Shown: in pieces, positions 1-10,606 of the stretch
How the letters are laid out: every line of letters begins with the position of its first letter
Numbering within the stretch: position 1 is the first letter of the stretch
Source of the DNA: Bedellia somnulentella
Lineage: Eukaryota; Arthropoda; Insecta; Lepidoptera; Bedelliidae
NCBI GenBank assembly: GCA_963576735.1
Contig: OY755181.1
Coordinates: 1,364,001-1,428,000 of the forward strand
Reading direction: 5' to 3'
Length of the DNA: 64,000 nucleotides
Notes under the pieces: model-generated
Seen by the model: the letters and a program-made list of their open reading frames with translations, nothing else
Told to the model about the DNA's origin: nothing
Databases searched by the model: none
Program-made: the position numbers and the translations under genes

Positions 1-398
1 AAAAGCTGAATAAATGTGGTGCAGTGGATTGTGAAAAAAGTTGATATTACCACTTAATAGTATTACCTCTTTAGTACAAGGACTTCTTACGTCAAAGTGA
101 AATAGTTTTTATGTGAATTTAGTTAAAAATTTACGATATAAAACAAATCATTCTTAAAATATGTGATTATAGGTTATAAATAAGTGACGGTTATCTTTTG
201 AAGAACTAATATTTTGGCTACTCGCTGCTAGATGTCACTAGTACAACATCGAAAGTATTTACATGTACATTTTAAGATGGTGTGTTTCTAAATTAAGTTG
301 AAACTGCTACTAACCATTAGAGGTCACTCCGCTCAACAATTTAAAAGGATTAATTTGGTTGGATAACATTTCTAGAGTTTCATGATTCACTTGTTACA

Positions 399-1973
399 AT
401 GAGCTCAGAAAACGACTTGTTTTGTTTTAAATGTAGAAAGGAAACTAAAAGAAATAATTGTATAAGGTGTTTTGAATGCAAAAAATACTTTGATTTAGAT
501 TGTGGGAACATATCCGTTAAACGATTTTGTTTGATGACGAAAGAGCATAAAACCAACTGGAAATGTGACGACTGTATTGAATCGAGGAAAAAATACCACC
601 ATATAAACGAAATTTATAACAATCCCGTTCCAACTACAAGTACTGAGGATGTAAGAGTAAAGACAAAATTTCAAGAAAACATTACTAATGCTGAGGCGAC
701 ATGTACATCATTAAATTCAAGCCTTTCGGACAATCTGATGTATAATTCCGTGGAAATATTAGATTTATCCACGAAAAGCCTGCCAGAGAATACTTCTGCG
801 AACCTTTCAGTGCTAAACGAATTGCAGCAAAACGTTGTTGAATATCAAAAAGAATTAAACATAGCCCAAAAAGTAATTTCAACCCTTAATTATGAAATAT
901 CACAACTTAAAGAAGAATTGAATCAAAAGAATAAAACTATAACTCTTCTGAAAAAAACATCCGACATTTCAACAATACATTTGTCTAGTGAAAATAAATC
1001 AGCGACCCCAGTATTAAACACCAACTTAAGACCTAGTATGGAAACCCCTAAATGTTCGCCAATTATTGGTGAAAACTCAAAATTCCAATTTAATAAGACT
1101 CCTGCACATATTAAAAAAACCACAAGGCTAGCGTCAAGAAAATTACATATCAATAATTCAGTAGTAGAGACAAACCAACAAAAAAACACATTGAAAGATA
1201 TTAAAACACCACAAAACTCGATTAAACGGAAGGATATTAATGGAAGAAAACCGAAAATCCATATAATTGGTGATCAATTGATAAAAGGATTAGCCAGCGC
1301 ATTGATATACTCAAGAAGAAGTACATGGAATGATGTATATTCGGTGATATCGACAACGAAACCAAATGCAACGGCGTCAACTATTTTATCAGACATTTAT
1401 AAACTCAACCGTGTACTAAAGAAAGAAGATATTGTTGTAATTGGTGTGGGATCAAATGAGAAAGACCTGAACATTTTGTTGACTACTCTAACAAGTGCCA
1501 TAAGTTGTTTAAAAAATAATAAAGTGTTTGTAATCAGTGTATCTTCAAATAAATATATAGCGCCTAAAACAATAAACAGTTACATACTATCACATATCAA
1601 AGAATATAAGAATTGTAAGTTTATTGATGTTAGTAATTTAAACCGACAGAACTACATATATGGAGGAAAAAATAACATATTAAAAAATACATTGTTTAAA
1701 TTAAATATAGAAATAGATTATATAAATTATCAAAAATCATATTTATGTAATATAAATAAAATAATAAAGGAGCAAACTTCAACATCAAAATGTAAAACAT
1801 ACAAGAAAGGCACTATACCGTTTTACTTTCCTCCAAAAAATAGGAACAGTGTTAAAGTTAATGATATATGTGATAATGTTAAATTTAAGAAAGGCACAAT
1901 TCCTTATTATTTTAAGGTATCAAACAAAAGTAAGCAAGAACCAACTACTTTTTTAGAGAAGAATATCGGGTAA
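399..1973 (+). CDS. CR1 ORF1 protein (PHD finger, coiled coil, SGNH/esterase-like domain)
   Basis: 524 residues from an ATG at 399 with no interruption. Residues ~9-60 carry paired cysteines (CFKC, CIRCFEC, CDDC) in a PHD-like zinc-finger arrangement. Residues ~140-190 are heptad-rich (ELQQNVVEYQKEL and following), a probable coiled coil for self-association. Residues ~285-420 have the fold signature of the esterase/SGNH domain known from CR1 ORF1 proteins: an IIGDQL block, VVIGVGSNE, and a C-terminal FIDVSN. The canonical catalytic serine of GDS reads GDQ here, so hydrolase activity is doubtful. In CR1 elements this protein is thought to bind element RNA and membranes; that role is family knowledge. 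ORF2 begins in the frame directly overlapping its end. Confidence 0.85.
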   Translation: MSSENDLFCFKCRKETKRNNCIRCFECKKYFDLDCGNISVKRFCLMTKEHKTNWKCDDCIESRKKYHHINEIYNNPVPTTSTEDVRVKTKFQENITNAEATCTSLNSSLSDNLMYNSVEILDLSTKSLPENTSANLSVLNELQQNVVEYQKELNIAQKVISTLNYEISQLKEELNQKNKTITLLKKTSDISTIHLSSENKSATPVLNTNLRPSMETPKCSPIIGENSKFQFNKTPAHIKKTTRLASRKLHINNSVVETNQQKNTLKDIKTPQNSIKRKDINGRKPKIHIIGDQLIKGLASALIYSRRSTWNDVYSVISTTKPNATASTILSDIYKLNRVLKKEDIVVIGVGSNEKDLNILLTTLTSAISCLKNNKVFVISVSSNKYIAPKTINSYILSHIKEYKNCKFIDVSNLNRQNYIYGGKNNILKNTLFKLNIEIDYINYQKSYLCNINKIIKEQTSTSKCKTYKKGTIPFYFPPKNRNSVKVNDICDNVKFKKGTIPYYFKVSNKSKQEPTTFLEKNIG

Positions 1974-4841
1974 GTGACTTTAAAGATACTCATACTTTAG
2001 TAATACTCCATCAAAATGTTGGAGGTTTTTTGTCAAAGAAAGATTTATTCGAAATTACTTTAACAGATTTGAATGTGGAGGTGGATGTTATTTGCCTGTC
2101 TGAGACATTTATAAAAAAAGGTAATGAGACGTTGATGCAGTTAAAAAATTACACATGCGTTGCATCTTTTTGTCGAAATAAAAATAGAGGGGGCGTTAGT
2201 ATTTTGATATCTAAACAAATAAAAACAAAATTGATCTCTACTGTTAGAGACTTAAGTGAAGAATTTGTTTTTGAATGTTGTGGCGTAGAGCTACCGGATT
2301 ATAACTGTATTATTATTTGTGTATACAGAACTCCTGCATCAGATATATCCCATTTTTTTAATAAATTTGAATTACTTTTATATAGGATTCGTCTTTTAAT
2401 AAATAAAAAGAAAATTATAATTACCGGTGATTTAAACATCGACACATTAAAGTTAACTAAATGGTCGACAGAACTTAAAAATGTAACACAACGCTATAAT
2501 TTAATTATTCATACAAAAACTCCGACGCGTCGTAACGCTTGCATAGATCATCTAATAAGTAACATTACGAATGCAATTCCTAAAATTGCAGAGCTAGGAA
2601 TTTCCGATCACGAAACTGCCCAAATACTAAGTATACCTATTTTACATAAACCTAAAATGTTACAATGCTGGTACATTTCAAAAAGGGACTATGATAAGGA
2701 TAATTTAAGAAAATTTAATGAATGTTTAGAAAATCTACCCTGGAAGGACATCTATCATGAAAGCAATATTGAATATGCATTTAAACAATTTCATGACACT
2801 TTATTACTTTTCTACAATCTTTGTTTTCCTGTGATAAAAATTAAAGTAAATAACAAAAACAGTAAACGGTCTCATTGGATAACTAAAGGAATAAAAATAT
2901 CATGTCATACAAAAAGGAATCTTAGATTAAAATATTATAAACAAAATACTTATGAAAACAAAGTAAAATTTAAAAGATATAATAGCTTACTTAGATCCTG
3001 CATAAATAAATTACAGAAGCAGAAAAACTTAAAGTACATTGAAAATTCAAGTAACAAATGTAGAGCCGCTTGGAATTTAATACAGAACAAACATACTTGT
3101 TCTTCGCCTCGTAAAGGAATTGAACAATTAAACTTAGGCGGTAGAGTAACGAGTGACCCAAACGAAATAGCCTCTGCATTTAACACCTACTTCATATCTT
3201 CTAGATCTCAAAATGCCAGCAACATTAATTACAGAGCGGCTACACAACATATTAAGGTCCAATTAACTAGTATTTTTCTTACACCCTGTGATCAATCGGA
3301 AATACTAAAGTCCATATTACTTTTAAAAAATACGAACTCGACTGGCTACGATGAGTTTAGTACAAAGATATTTAAATCTAGTGCACAACACCTGACGCTA
3401 GTATTGGAAAAATTAGTTAATAAATGTTTCGAACAAGGTATTTTCCCAAGTTGTCTAAAAGTTTCTGTGATTAAACCATTATTTAAAAAAGATGATCCTG
3501 AAGACATAAGTAAATATCGCCCAATAACATTAATTTCGGTTCTATCTAAATTAATAGAAAAGCTGATTTATAGTAGGATAACACAGTATTTTAACAAATA
3601 TAATGTGATAAGAAAAGAACAACATGGGTTTCAAAAGGGAAAGTCCACAACATCTGCTTGTGTCGAATTAGTTAGCACGGTATGTGAAAATGTTGACAAA
3701 AAAATCCCTACAGTTGGTCTTCTCTTTGACATGAAAAAAGCGTTTGAAAATGTAGAGAAATCTATATTATTATTAAAATGTGAAAAGTATGGTATAAGAG
3801 GACCAGCGCTTAATTTAATAGACACGTATTTAGAAAACCGATATCAATATGTAGTAACGGAAAAATTAAATCAAGCGTCTGAAATTACGCAATATAAATC
3901 AAATTTAGAGCATAATCCAGTGGGAATTCCTCAAGGTAGTGTCTTAGGGCCCCTATTGTTTTTTAATATACATTAATGACCTCCCAAACGCGACAAGGCA
4001 TTCATGCACAATATTTGCTGACGATATTTCTATAGTTTTAAGATTAGATCCTGACATTCAATTTGAACATGACATCAATGCAACACTTGACTCGATAATA
4101 CAATGGATGCGATATAATAATTTAACTTGTAATTTAGACAAAACCTGCTTCATACCCTTTTATAATAGAGTTAATTATTTACCAAATCTCAAAATTGAAT
4201 ATGAGGGGCAACAAATTCGTGAAACGAATGTAGTGACTTTTTTAGGTATTAATATAGATTCGCAATTAACATGGAAACCACAAATAGAACATGTTTTTAA
4301 TAAAATTAACAGATTTGTATATGTATTATATAACTTAGCTGTGTCTGTAAATCGCCAAACAGCATTAGTTGCATACCATGGATACGTTGCAGCGGCCCTG
4401 AGGTACGGAATAATCGTGTGGGGTAATTCTGTTCACATACCCAAACTATTTGTTTTACAAAAGCGATGCATACGTGCTATTTGTGGTATAGACCCACAAG
4501 AGTCTTGTAGACCTTATTTTAAAGAATTAAAACTAATGACATTAACTTCCATATATATATATGAATCATGTTTATATGTACGACAAAATATTTCAAGTTT
4601 TAAAGCCATGTATCAGGAGGGAAGTAGACTACGGCAGAAATATCCGCACAATATTGAAGTGCCATTTTCACATTCAAGTTTGGGAAATAAATGTTGTCGA
4701 GTGATGCTCACTAAAATTTTTAATAACATCCCAGATGACTTGAAGAGCTGTCAATTAAATCGTTTAAAGTATAAACTAAAAGAGTGGTTGGTTCAAAGCT
4801 GCTTTTATGATATGAAGGAATTTTTTAATAGTGTTGTGTAA
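1974..4841 (+). pseudogene. CR1 ORF2: endonuclease-reverse transcriptase with one frameshift
   Basis: The reading frame is open from before 1973 without an ATG near the ORF1 stop; the endonuclease begins at about 1998 (HQNVGG). Endonuclease motifs follow in order: LSETF, YRTPA, ITGDLNID, SDHE. Reverse-transcriptase motifs are YRPITLISVLSK, QHGFQKGKSTT, LLFDMKKAFENV, GIPQGSVLGPLLF, then FADD at 4014-4025 and FLGINIDSQLTW. The frame breaks in a run of six T at 3959-3964, just after the LGPLLF motif; the downstream part continues in the next frame to the stop at 4841. Everything else looks intact. The break could be a true mutation or a homopolymer sequencing error. ORF2 would nick target DNA and reverse-transcribe the element RNA. 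Translation without its own ATG would need overlap or reinitiation after ORF1. Confidence 0.85.
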
Positions 4842-5032
4842 TCATTAATGAACGATATTTTGATATTAATATGATATTAAATTATTAATTATACATTAGG
4901 TAATAAATTTTAAATTATATATTTTTTTTAATTATGTTATGAATTTGCATGCCTGCAAAGGTTAGACATGTGAAACCAAAATTATTTAATCGTGTTGTGT
5001 CATCAAATGTACCGTGTCTAAATAGCAAATAA

Positions 5033-5070
5033 AATGAATTTGAATTTGAAAATTTGAATTTGAATTTGAA
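5033..5070 (+). repeat. TTGAAT-type hexamer tail of the CR1 element
   Basis: Imperfect repeats of GAATTT/TTGAAT directly before the junction with the opposite-strand fragment. CR1 elements usually end in such short direct repeats rather than poly(A). Confidence 0.7.
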
Positions 5071-5890
5071 TAGTTTTCGGTAGATTGTTAAGCATATTTG
5101 GCATGATGTAGCTCCATACTCTTTCTCCATACATATTATTACATTTAGGTTTTGAATACTGCGGCATATATGACAGAGATCTTAAATTATCATTTCTTTT
5201 GTTTCTACTTAGATTGTTAATTTGTTTATGATATGCTGAAATAATATTAATTTTTACTTTATCGAAGACATTAAATACTTTGCAGAATTCAAATAGCTCA
5301 TCATACCTGTCTTTGTAAATATGTTTAGTTTTTAAAGGTACAATTAGTTTTAAGATTCTTTTTTGTAAATCATATATTTTGCATAGATATGTTTTGTATG
5401 TTCTACCATAACAAGAAAGGCCGTAATTAATTGTTGAATCTGCTAATGTCGTAGCCTACAATAGCCTTAGCCCAAATACAGTAGCCTTGGGGTGCCATAC
5501 GGTAACTTGTATTTCAGAATATTTAATTTTGCCATTATCGCTCTGAGTATCGAATTTATGGTCGATTATTATGCCCAAGTACACATGCTGGTTTACCAAT
5601 TCCAAATAATCACAAGCACACACACCAGCACTCCCGTGTAAACAGCTGTGTTCGTGGGCTTTAACTTTAGTGATATGATTTGTTTTCAAAAACGGAGAAT
5701 GTATATGCATAATGTTGGTTTTGTTATAATTTATGGCTAGTCCCATGTCATGTGACCACTTACACAGCTGGTCAAATTCGTGCTGTATCTGCTCCTGTGC
5801 TACCTGTGGCTTATCATTGGCAACTAACAAACATGTGTCATCAGCAAATTGGTATACCGAGCTGTATTTAAAAATATTACACATGTCACA
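5071..5890 (-). mobile_element. LINE fragment (reverse transcriptase C-terminal half), CR1/L2-like
   Basis: On the - strand the frame from 5884 contains FADDTCLLV, followed by a thumb-like stretch with YLGIIID. After frame breaks it continues to KCNNMYGERVWSYIMPNML near 5080-5150. The same KCNN-YG motif occurs in a second fragment at 51.8-52.5 kb, so both belong to one family, distinct from the CR1 element to the left. The fragment lacks its endonuclease and first RT motifs on the right, and is cut on the left by the CR1 3' end, so the CR1 copy probably inserted into it. Several frameshifts mark it as dead. Confidence 0.75.
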
Positions 5891-8890
5891 TGTAGAAAGA
5901 TGTGTGCATATGTGTATGCGTCAATAAAGAAAACTACAGTATTCTAACTTTAATTTAGATATATAACACTAGAGGCATAAGTATGTTTTCTATTGTCATA
6001 ATAATAGCAAAGAAATGGTGATTCTTAATATATGACTGCCTTTTCTTGTAAATATATTACAAACGCATATATGTGTGAGTAAAGTGGTCCCTAAACATTT
6101 TCTGTGGTATTGTTTAGAACCCAGTCTGTGCAATGTTGCGAGTAGATTTTTCATTTAGCTTCCGCAAAATATTCATAAGATTTATGAGTCATATATTTGC
6201 GTCGGCTAAGCAACCACCGAAATGAGACCAGCCGGAATAATTTTGTGGAAAAATATGAAGCCATTGTTGCGGAAATCGCTTCAGTGAGGTTTCTTACTGC
6301 ATTTTATAAGACCGGTTTTTCAGTGTGAAGTGAAGGCTTAGTGAGCGGGTTGGGTAAGTGGTTACCGTGTTTTCCCTTTGTATTGCCAACAGTAGGTTCA
6401 ATCTTTGATACAAAGTTCTGGCTACCTTTTTAAAGATAATACCCATGCGTTTGTGTATGTACTTAAATATGAGTAAATATTCTCTACAGAAAATGTATGC
6501 AAAAGGCAAGTACCTATCGTTTCTTTACTGGTTACTAAATATCCTAGGAAGTACATTGTGTCACTTTGAATTTCCGACATTTTACAAACAAATAACAATA
6601 AATATGGCTGAAGAGTTTCTAGATCTAAAGTTCTGGCTACCCTTTTTTGGGGTTATATGGCCGTGAGTATATATATGTATGTAATCACAATAAATATATA
6701 TTTCAGTATTTTATTTATTTATTAATTCTAGGGGTATTTATTTAATTTCCTTTCTATAAACGCTATCTAATGTTAATCGAATTCTACGTTGAGTCAGCCT
6801 GAATACCGCCTCCATCCCTATTGTACGTCTATCAACGAATCTTTCATTCCCTTCTTTTGTTATGTGATTTAATAATTCCGTCTATTATTCTACCGTTTTG
6901 AATGTTTTCATGCGAGTAATAGAGCTCCTCTTTCGTTTGTGAATCACATATCGTGAGCATGAAGGCTTTCGTATACAATGCAAGGGGAGGCTTCTGGCTT
7001 TACCTGACGTTAATTTAAATAAATAATATTTTTGCCCTTTGAGAAAGTTGCATATGATCTTTATCTTGTGGCTTGCCATCTAATAATAAGAATCGATCTG
7101 TTTGCTGGCATATAATTTAACTCTTTAACTGTCCATGCATTACATGTAATGCACTGAAAAGCTGGCTTGATACGTTCGTGCTTGACAAATAATGCACAAG
7201 TGTATTTATCTAAATTATGAGAATGATTGCGGGACATCTAGTGCTGGGAAAGTAAAATAGCCATGGGATAGGTAAAGTGTTAATTTAATCATTTTATAAA
7301 TGTTTACAAAGCTCTTTTATAAATATAAGGCAATTTCATTTGATGCTAACAACAACTTTTGCTGGGGTATATGAATTATATAGCCCATTAAAATGTCTTC
7401 CTCGTAGCTCGTTTCACTTTACTTTTTGTAATCCTCACTTGTTTTATAGACCAATTTGTACAGTAACGGATGATTAATGTTTTTTTTTACTTGATAGCTA
7501 CATATTTAGAAAATACCTTAACTTATCGTTAGATATCTCAATTCCTTTTATAAGTTACAACAAGTTATGGTTAGTGACCCAGCCATTACAATTAATTTGA
7601 TATTTTTTTAAATGTTATTTGTGACATTAAGAAAGCAATGGTCAAAGCATCCTATACCTATACGCTCTGTGGAGACATGTAAGGGTTGTAAATAAAGAGA
7701 GCGATACATGATACTTTGGGTTTAATAACCTTTTAACAATATACTTTCTTATAACGTTCATAGAAACCGAAGGGCTTGCACGAACACAATGGCATGTCGT
7801 AACAATGTCACATCTGCATGCCCACGCATTCCGTGTATGTTTGACAAAAGACGCGTCAAATACAGCCTTCCTTGAGCACCATTGTCTCCGCACTGCCTGC
7901 GACGTTAGTGTCTCCGTTATGGCTTGAGTACTCGGTTTGACATTACTTATGTTTTATTATAGCATGCTCCTTTTATAGTCGATTTGTGATTTAAAAAAAG
8001 AGCATCCTACGGTTAACCAGGAGTGCTGAGAGTTTGTTAACATTGCTATTGGCTACGATATAGTTCTATTTAATTCGATTTATAATAAGGAATTAATTTT
8101 GGTTAATAGAACAAATACATAAGAAACCGAAAGGTCTGCATTTCTTGACTATAATATACTACGATGTTTGCTACTTTTTCTATTGTAATATAATATTAAC
8201 TACACATCTATTTTACTTTATATGCGTTTCTTCTAATTTTATTGCAAAAGCATAAATTAAAATGTGTTCTTAGATAACACTGGAGTGGTTTAAAAAGCCA
8301 AACAATTTCGACAACGTATGCTACGATTTTCCTAACTACGAATATTTTTCGTAATGGCGTAGCAAAGTGATAGCACTAAGTACTACGAAAACTACTACGG
8401 TTAATCGTAGACATTTATTACAGAAATGTGCTGTCACGCAGTCAGATAATATAAGCATATTTTGCGCTTATTACTATTACTCTGACCTGCATTCAAGTAC
8501 TGAAAATCGATCAAAGACGCGATAGATATTAAAATATGTGGTGATCCATATAGTCTTTACCTTCTCAATGTGAATAAATGGCTTGAGTTAAAGTAAGATA
8601 CATAATAAAACAAGTAAATGCTTAGAAATTTGAATATTTATAATTGAAACTTGAGTCGAGAAATACGTATAAAGTTTAAAAATTCATCATGTTTGTGTTC
8701 GCCGCAATTGTTTTCTCATCACAACTCCGAAGTAACTCGAGCGTAAATTCGAGACCTGAAACTGATTATGAGTGTTTACTGAAATAACTACAAGACGTTG
8801 CTACACTCCGCGGCAAATAACTTGGTGTGTTCAATACAGGTATAGCTCGGCTTTAATTTATTATTACTTCTTATAGATATATTATATATT
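5891..8890. other. Intergenic or intronic, no gene seen
   Basis: AT-rich sequence without convincing coding frames. A 3' SINE-B piece lies at about 6603-6683. A less AT-rich patch at about 7640-7930 has an open frame on the - strand that matches nothing I recognise. No Smg1 exon was recognised here although the region is probably inside a Smg1 intron. Confidence 0.4.
6603..6683 (+). repeat. SINE-B, 3' part only
   Basis: Matches the last ~80 bp of the full copies: GGCTGAAGAGTTTCTA, TTCTGGCTACCC, then GCCGTGAGTATATATATG and a TATG tail. Confidence 0.75.
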
Positions 8891-8893
8891 TAA

Positions 8894-9200
8894 TGCGACC
8901 ACGATAGCTCAGTGGGTAGAACACTGGTTATCATGTACACGAGTATACTGTAATTTGTCTTTTCTAAAATCATATGTGTGGTTAATTTATCATGGGGGTT
9001 AACGGCGAGTGAAAACATCGTAACGACACCCACATGGCGAAGTTTTACTTTGTCATTTGACAGTGTATTCGTACAAAACAGCGACAGGCCTGCCCTCTAT
9101 CACGATAGTACATTGTCCAAGCAAAACGTGGGTACTTTAAACACCCGGTGAATATGTCACGTGATTTTTAGAAGAATTAGTACCTCTGCTACATCGTAAT
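8894..9200 (+). repeat. SINE-A (tRNA-derived), diverged copy
   Basis: Begins with a tRNA-like head containing an A-box match (TAGCTCAGTGGGTAGAAC). Continues with the family body (TTGTCTTTTCTAAAATC, TGTGTGGTTAATTTATCATG, ACACCCACATGGC) and ends near ATTAGTACCTCTG. It looks like a tRNA only at its 5' end; the body is shared with the copies at 9.9, 15.0, 38.0 and 40.1 kb. Confidence 0.8.
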
Positions 9201-9257
9201 ACATATACATATGGCGTGACGGTTGGTTATTTATATAATAGCACTGATCCATATCTT

Positions 9258-9390
9258 CACGCGTGTATTGTAAGAGGCGACTGAACGTGGGGTGATTGTT
9301 GAGTGATGCAGATGCAGAACTATCACCCACCATAATTTACTTTACAATTTTTCCACTGAACATCCAAAAGAGATTGAAATCTTTATATAT
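9258..9390 (+). repeat. SINE-B, degenerate copy
   Basis: Shows GTAAGAGGCGACT, a CTATCACCCACC remnant and CATCCAAAAGAGATTG in the same order as full SINE-B copies, with many changes. Confidence 0.45.
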
Positions 9391-9909
9391 TATTCCTGTA
9401 AGCCTCTTTCTTGCCCGGAAGCCTGTGACGCGATGAGTTAAGCTAGAAATTTGGTTCAGGTATCGTTTTGTACGTCAGACATCTGACGTATAATAAATTC
9501 GTCTTTTTATCGTAGTATAAATCACGATAAGATTGATAAGAAGTCGACTGTACCGCCTCGCCTCGAGCTCTTTCTGTTTAACCCTTAGTTCGCATTAGAA
9601 CAACAGTGATTTCAAACATGATATTCTACACGTACACAGTTTGTGAAGACACTAATTTACATCTATAGTCTCACAGAAGTTCAGGTTAAGTTGCTGAAGC
9701 AAAAGTTTTTGAACCGCCATGAGCATTTAATATGTATATTAGGCACTACCTAGAAATTATCAATTACCTTGCAAACTTTTTCTTCAAAGATTAGCCTGTG
9801 CCACAAATGAGGCTTTCGATTGAACTGATTTTTCTTAATCATTTGCAAGGCTCAGCTTACAATGTTTCAGATTTTACCTTTTTCATAGTTAATATTATTA
9901 TAATCAGCT
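9391..9909. other. No gene seen
   Basis: AT-rich spacer between repeats; no coding frame, repeat or RNA gene recognised. Confidence 0.4.
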
Positions 9910-10061
9910 ACCTCACGATGTTTCCCCTCACCGTTAATATCTGTGATAAATTAACCACACATATGTCTTTACAAAAGACAAGTTGGTGTGTGCCCGACCC
10001 GGGATCTGAACACTAGTCGTTTGCACGATAACCGGTGTTCTACCCATTGAGCTGTCACGGT
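9910..10061 (-). repeat. SINE-A, head half, interrupted by hAT
   Basis: Reverse-complement SINE-A: CCTCACCGTTAATATC, ATAAATTAACCACACAT, then the tRNA-like head ending in CATTGAGCTGTCACGGT. The hAT element at 10062 has inserted at the head, and GTCACGGT is repeated on its far side at 14838-14845. Confidence 0.8.
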
Positions 10062-10073
10062 TAGTGATGGGCG

Positions 10074-10345
10074 ATTGCCGGCAACATTGCCATGTTGCCT
10101 GGAAGTTGCCGGCAACGTTGCCAAAAAGTGGAAATGTGTGGCAACTTACCTGAAATTCTTAATTAAAAGCTTTTTTACTATACTATTTGTTATAAAAATA
10201 TAATGCTTTATCGATACTAGTGCTAACATTTTGAAAATATCTATGATTAAACCTGAATTGCCAAATTTTGGCAATGTTACCGGCAATATTGCCAGCAACA
10301 TTGCCGGCAACGTTGCCATCATATTGCTGCGGCAACGTTGCCGGC
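10074..10345. repeat. hAT subterminal palindrome cluster, left end
   Basis: Repeated short palindromes around TTGCCGGCAA and GCCGGCAACATTGCC lie at 10074-10120 and 10255-10345; matching ones lie at 14775-14822 near the right end. In hAT elements such subterminal repeats bind the transposase; that function is inferred. Confidence 0.7.
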
Positions 10346-10606
10346 AATATTTTAAGTAGAATCCAGTGACAACTTACATTATACTTCGAAAAAAAATGTT
10401 TCTTTGTAAATTTATACAAAATTATGTAAAAAATAATTGAAATATATATTGTGTAAAAGATTAGCTGAATGGTCTGAAAATTTCATACAATTGAATTGGA
10501 TCGATCGGTTGATTGAACAGATCTATAGTTCTTGTTCGAGCTATTGCTTCTACTACTAAATTTTAAGGTAACTTATTAAATAGTTTATCTGTAAGTAAAC
10601 AAATAA

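Larger units (their letters stand above)
1..5070 (+). mobile_element. CR1-type non-LTR retrotransposon, nearly full length
   Basis: Two consecutive coding regions in the order expected for the CR1 clade: ORF1 with a PHD-like zinc finger and an esterase-like domain, then ORF2 with an APE-type endonuclease and reverse transcriptase. After the ORF2 stop at 4841 comes a ~190-bp AT-rich 3' UTR that ends in a short TTGAAT-type hexamer repeat (about 5033-5070), matching the microsatellite-like 3' ends typical of CR1. The right boundary is set where sequence changes abruptly into an opposite-strand LINE fragment. The left boundary is not resolved: 1-398 is most simply 5' UTR, but no target duplication could be found. 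Only one clear coding lesion was seen (a frameshift in a T run), so the family was active recently. Confidence 0.85.

Noticed and set aside
8894..8970. tRNA gene at the SINE-A head
   Set aside because: Only the 5' part resembles a tRNA; the rest is the SINE-A body shared by four other copies.
10183..10419. Open frame with repeated AGN on the - strand
   Set aside because: It only reflects the palindromic subterminal repeats of the hAT element.
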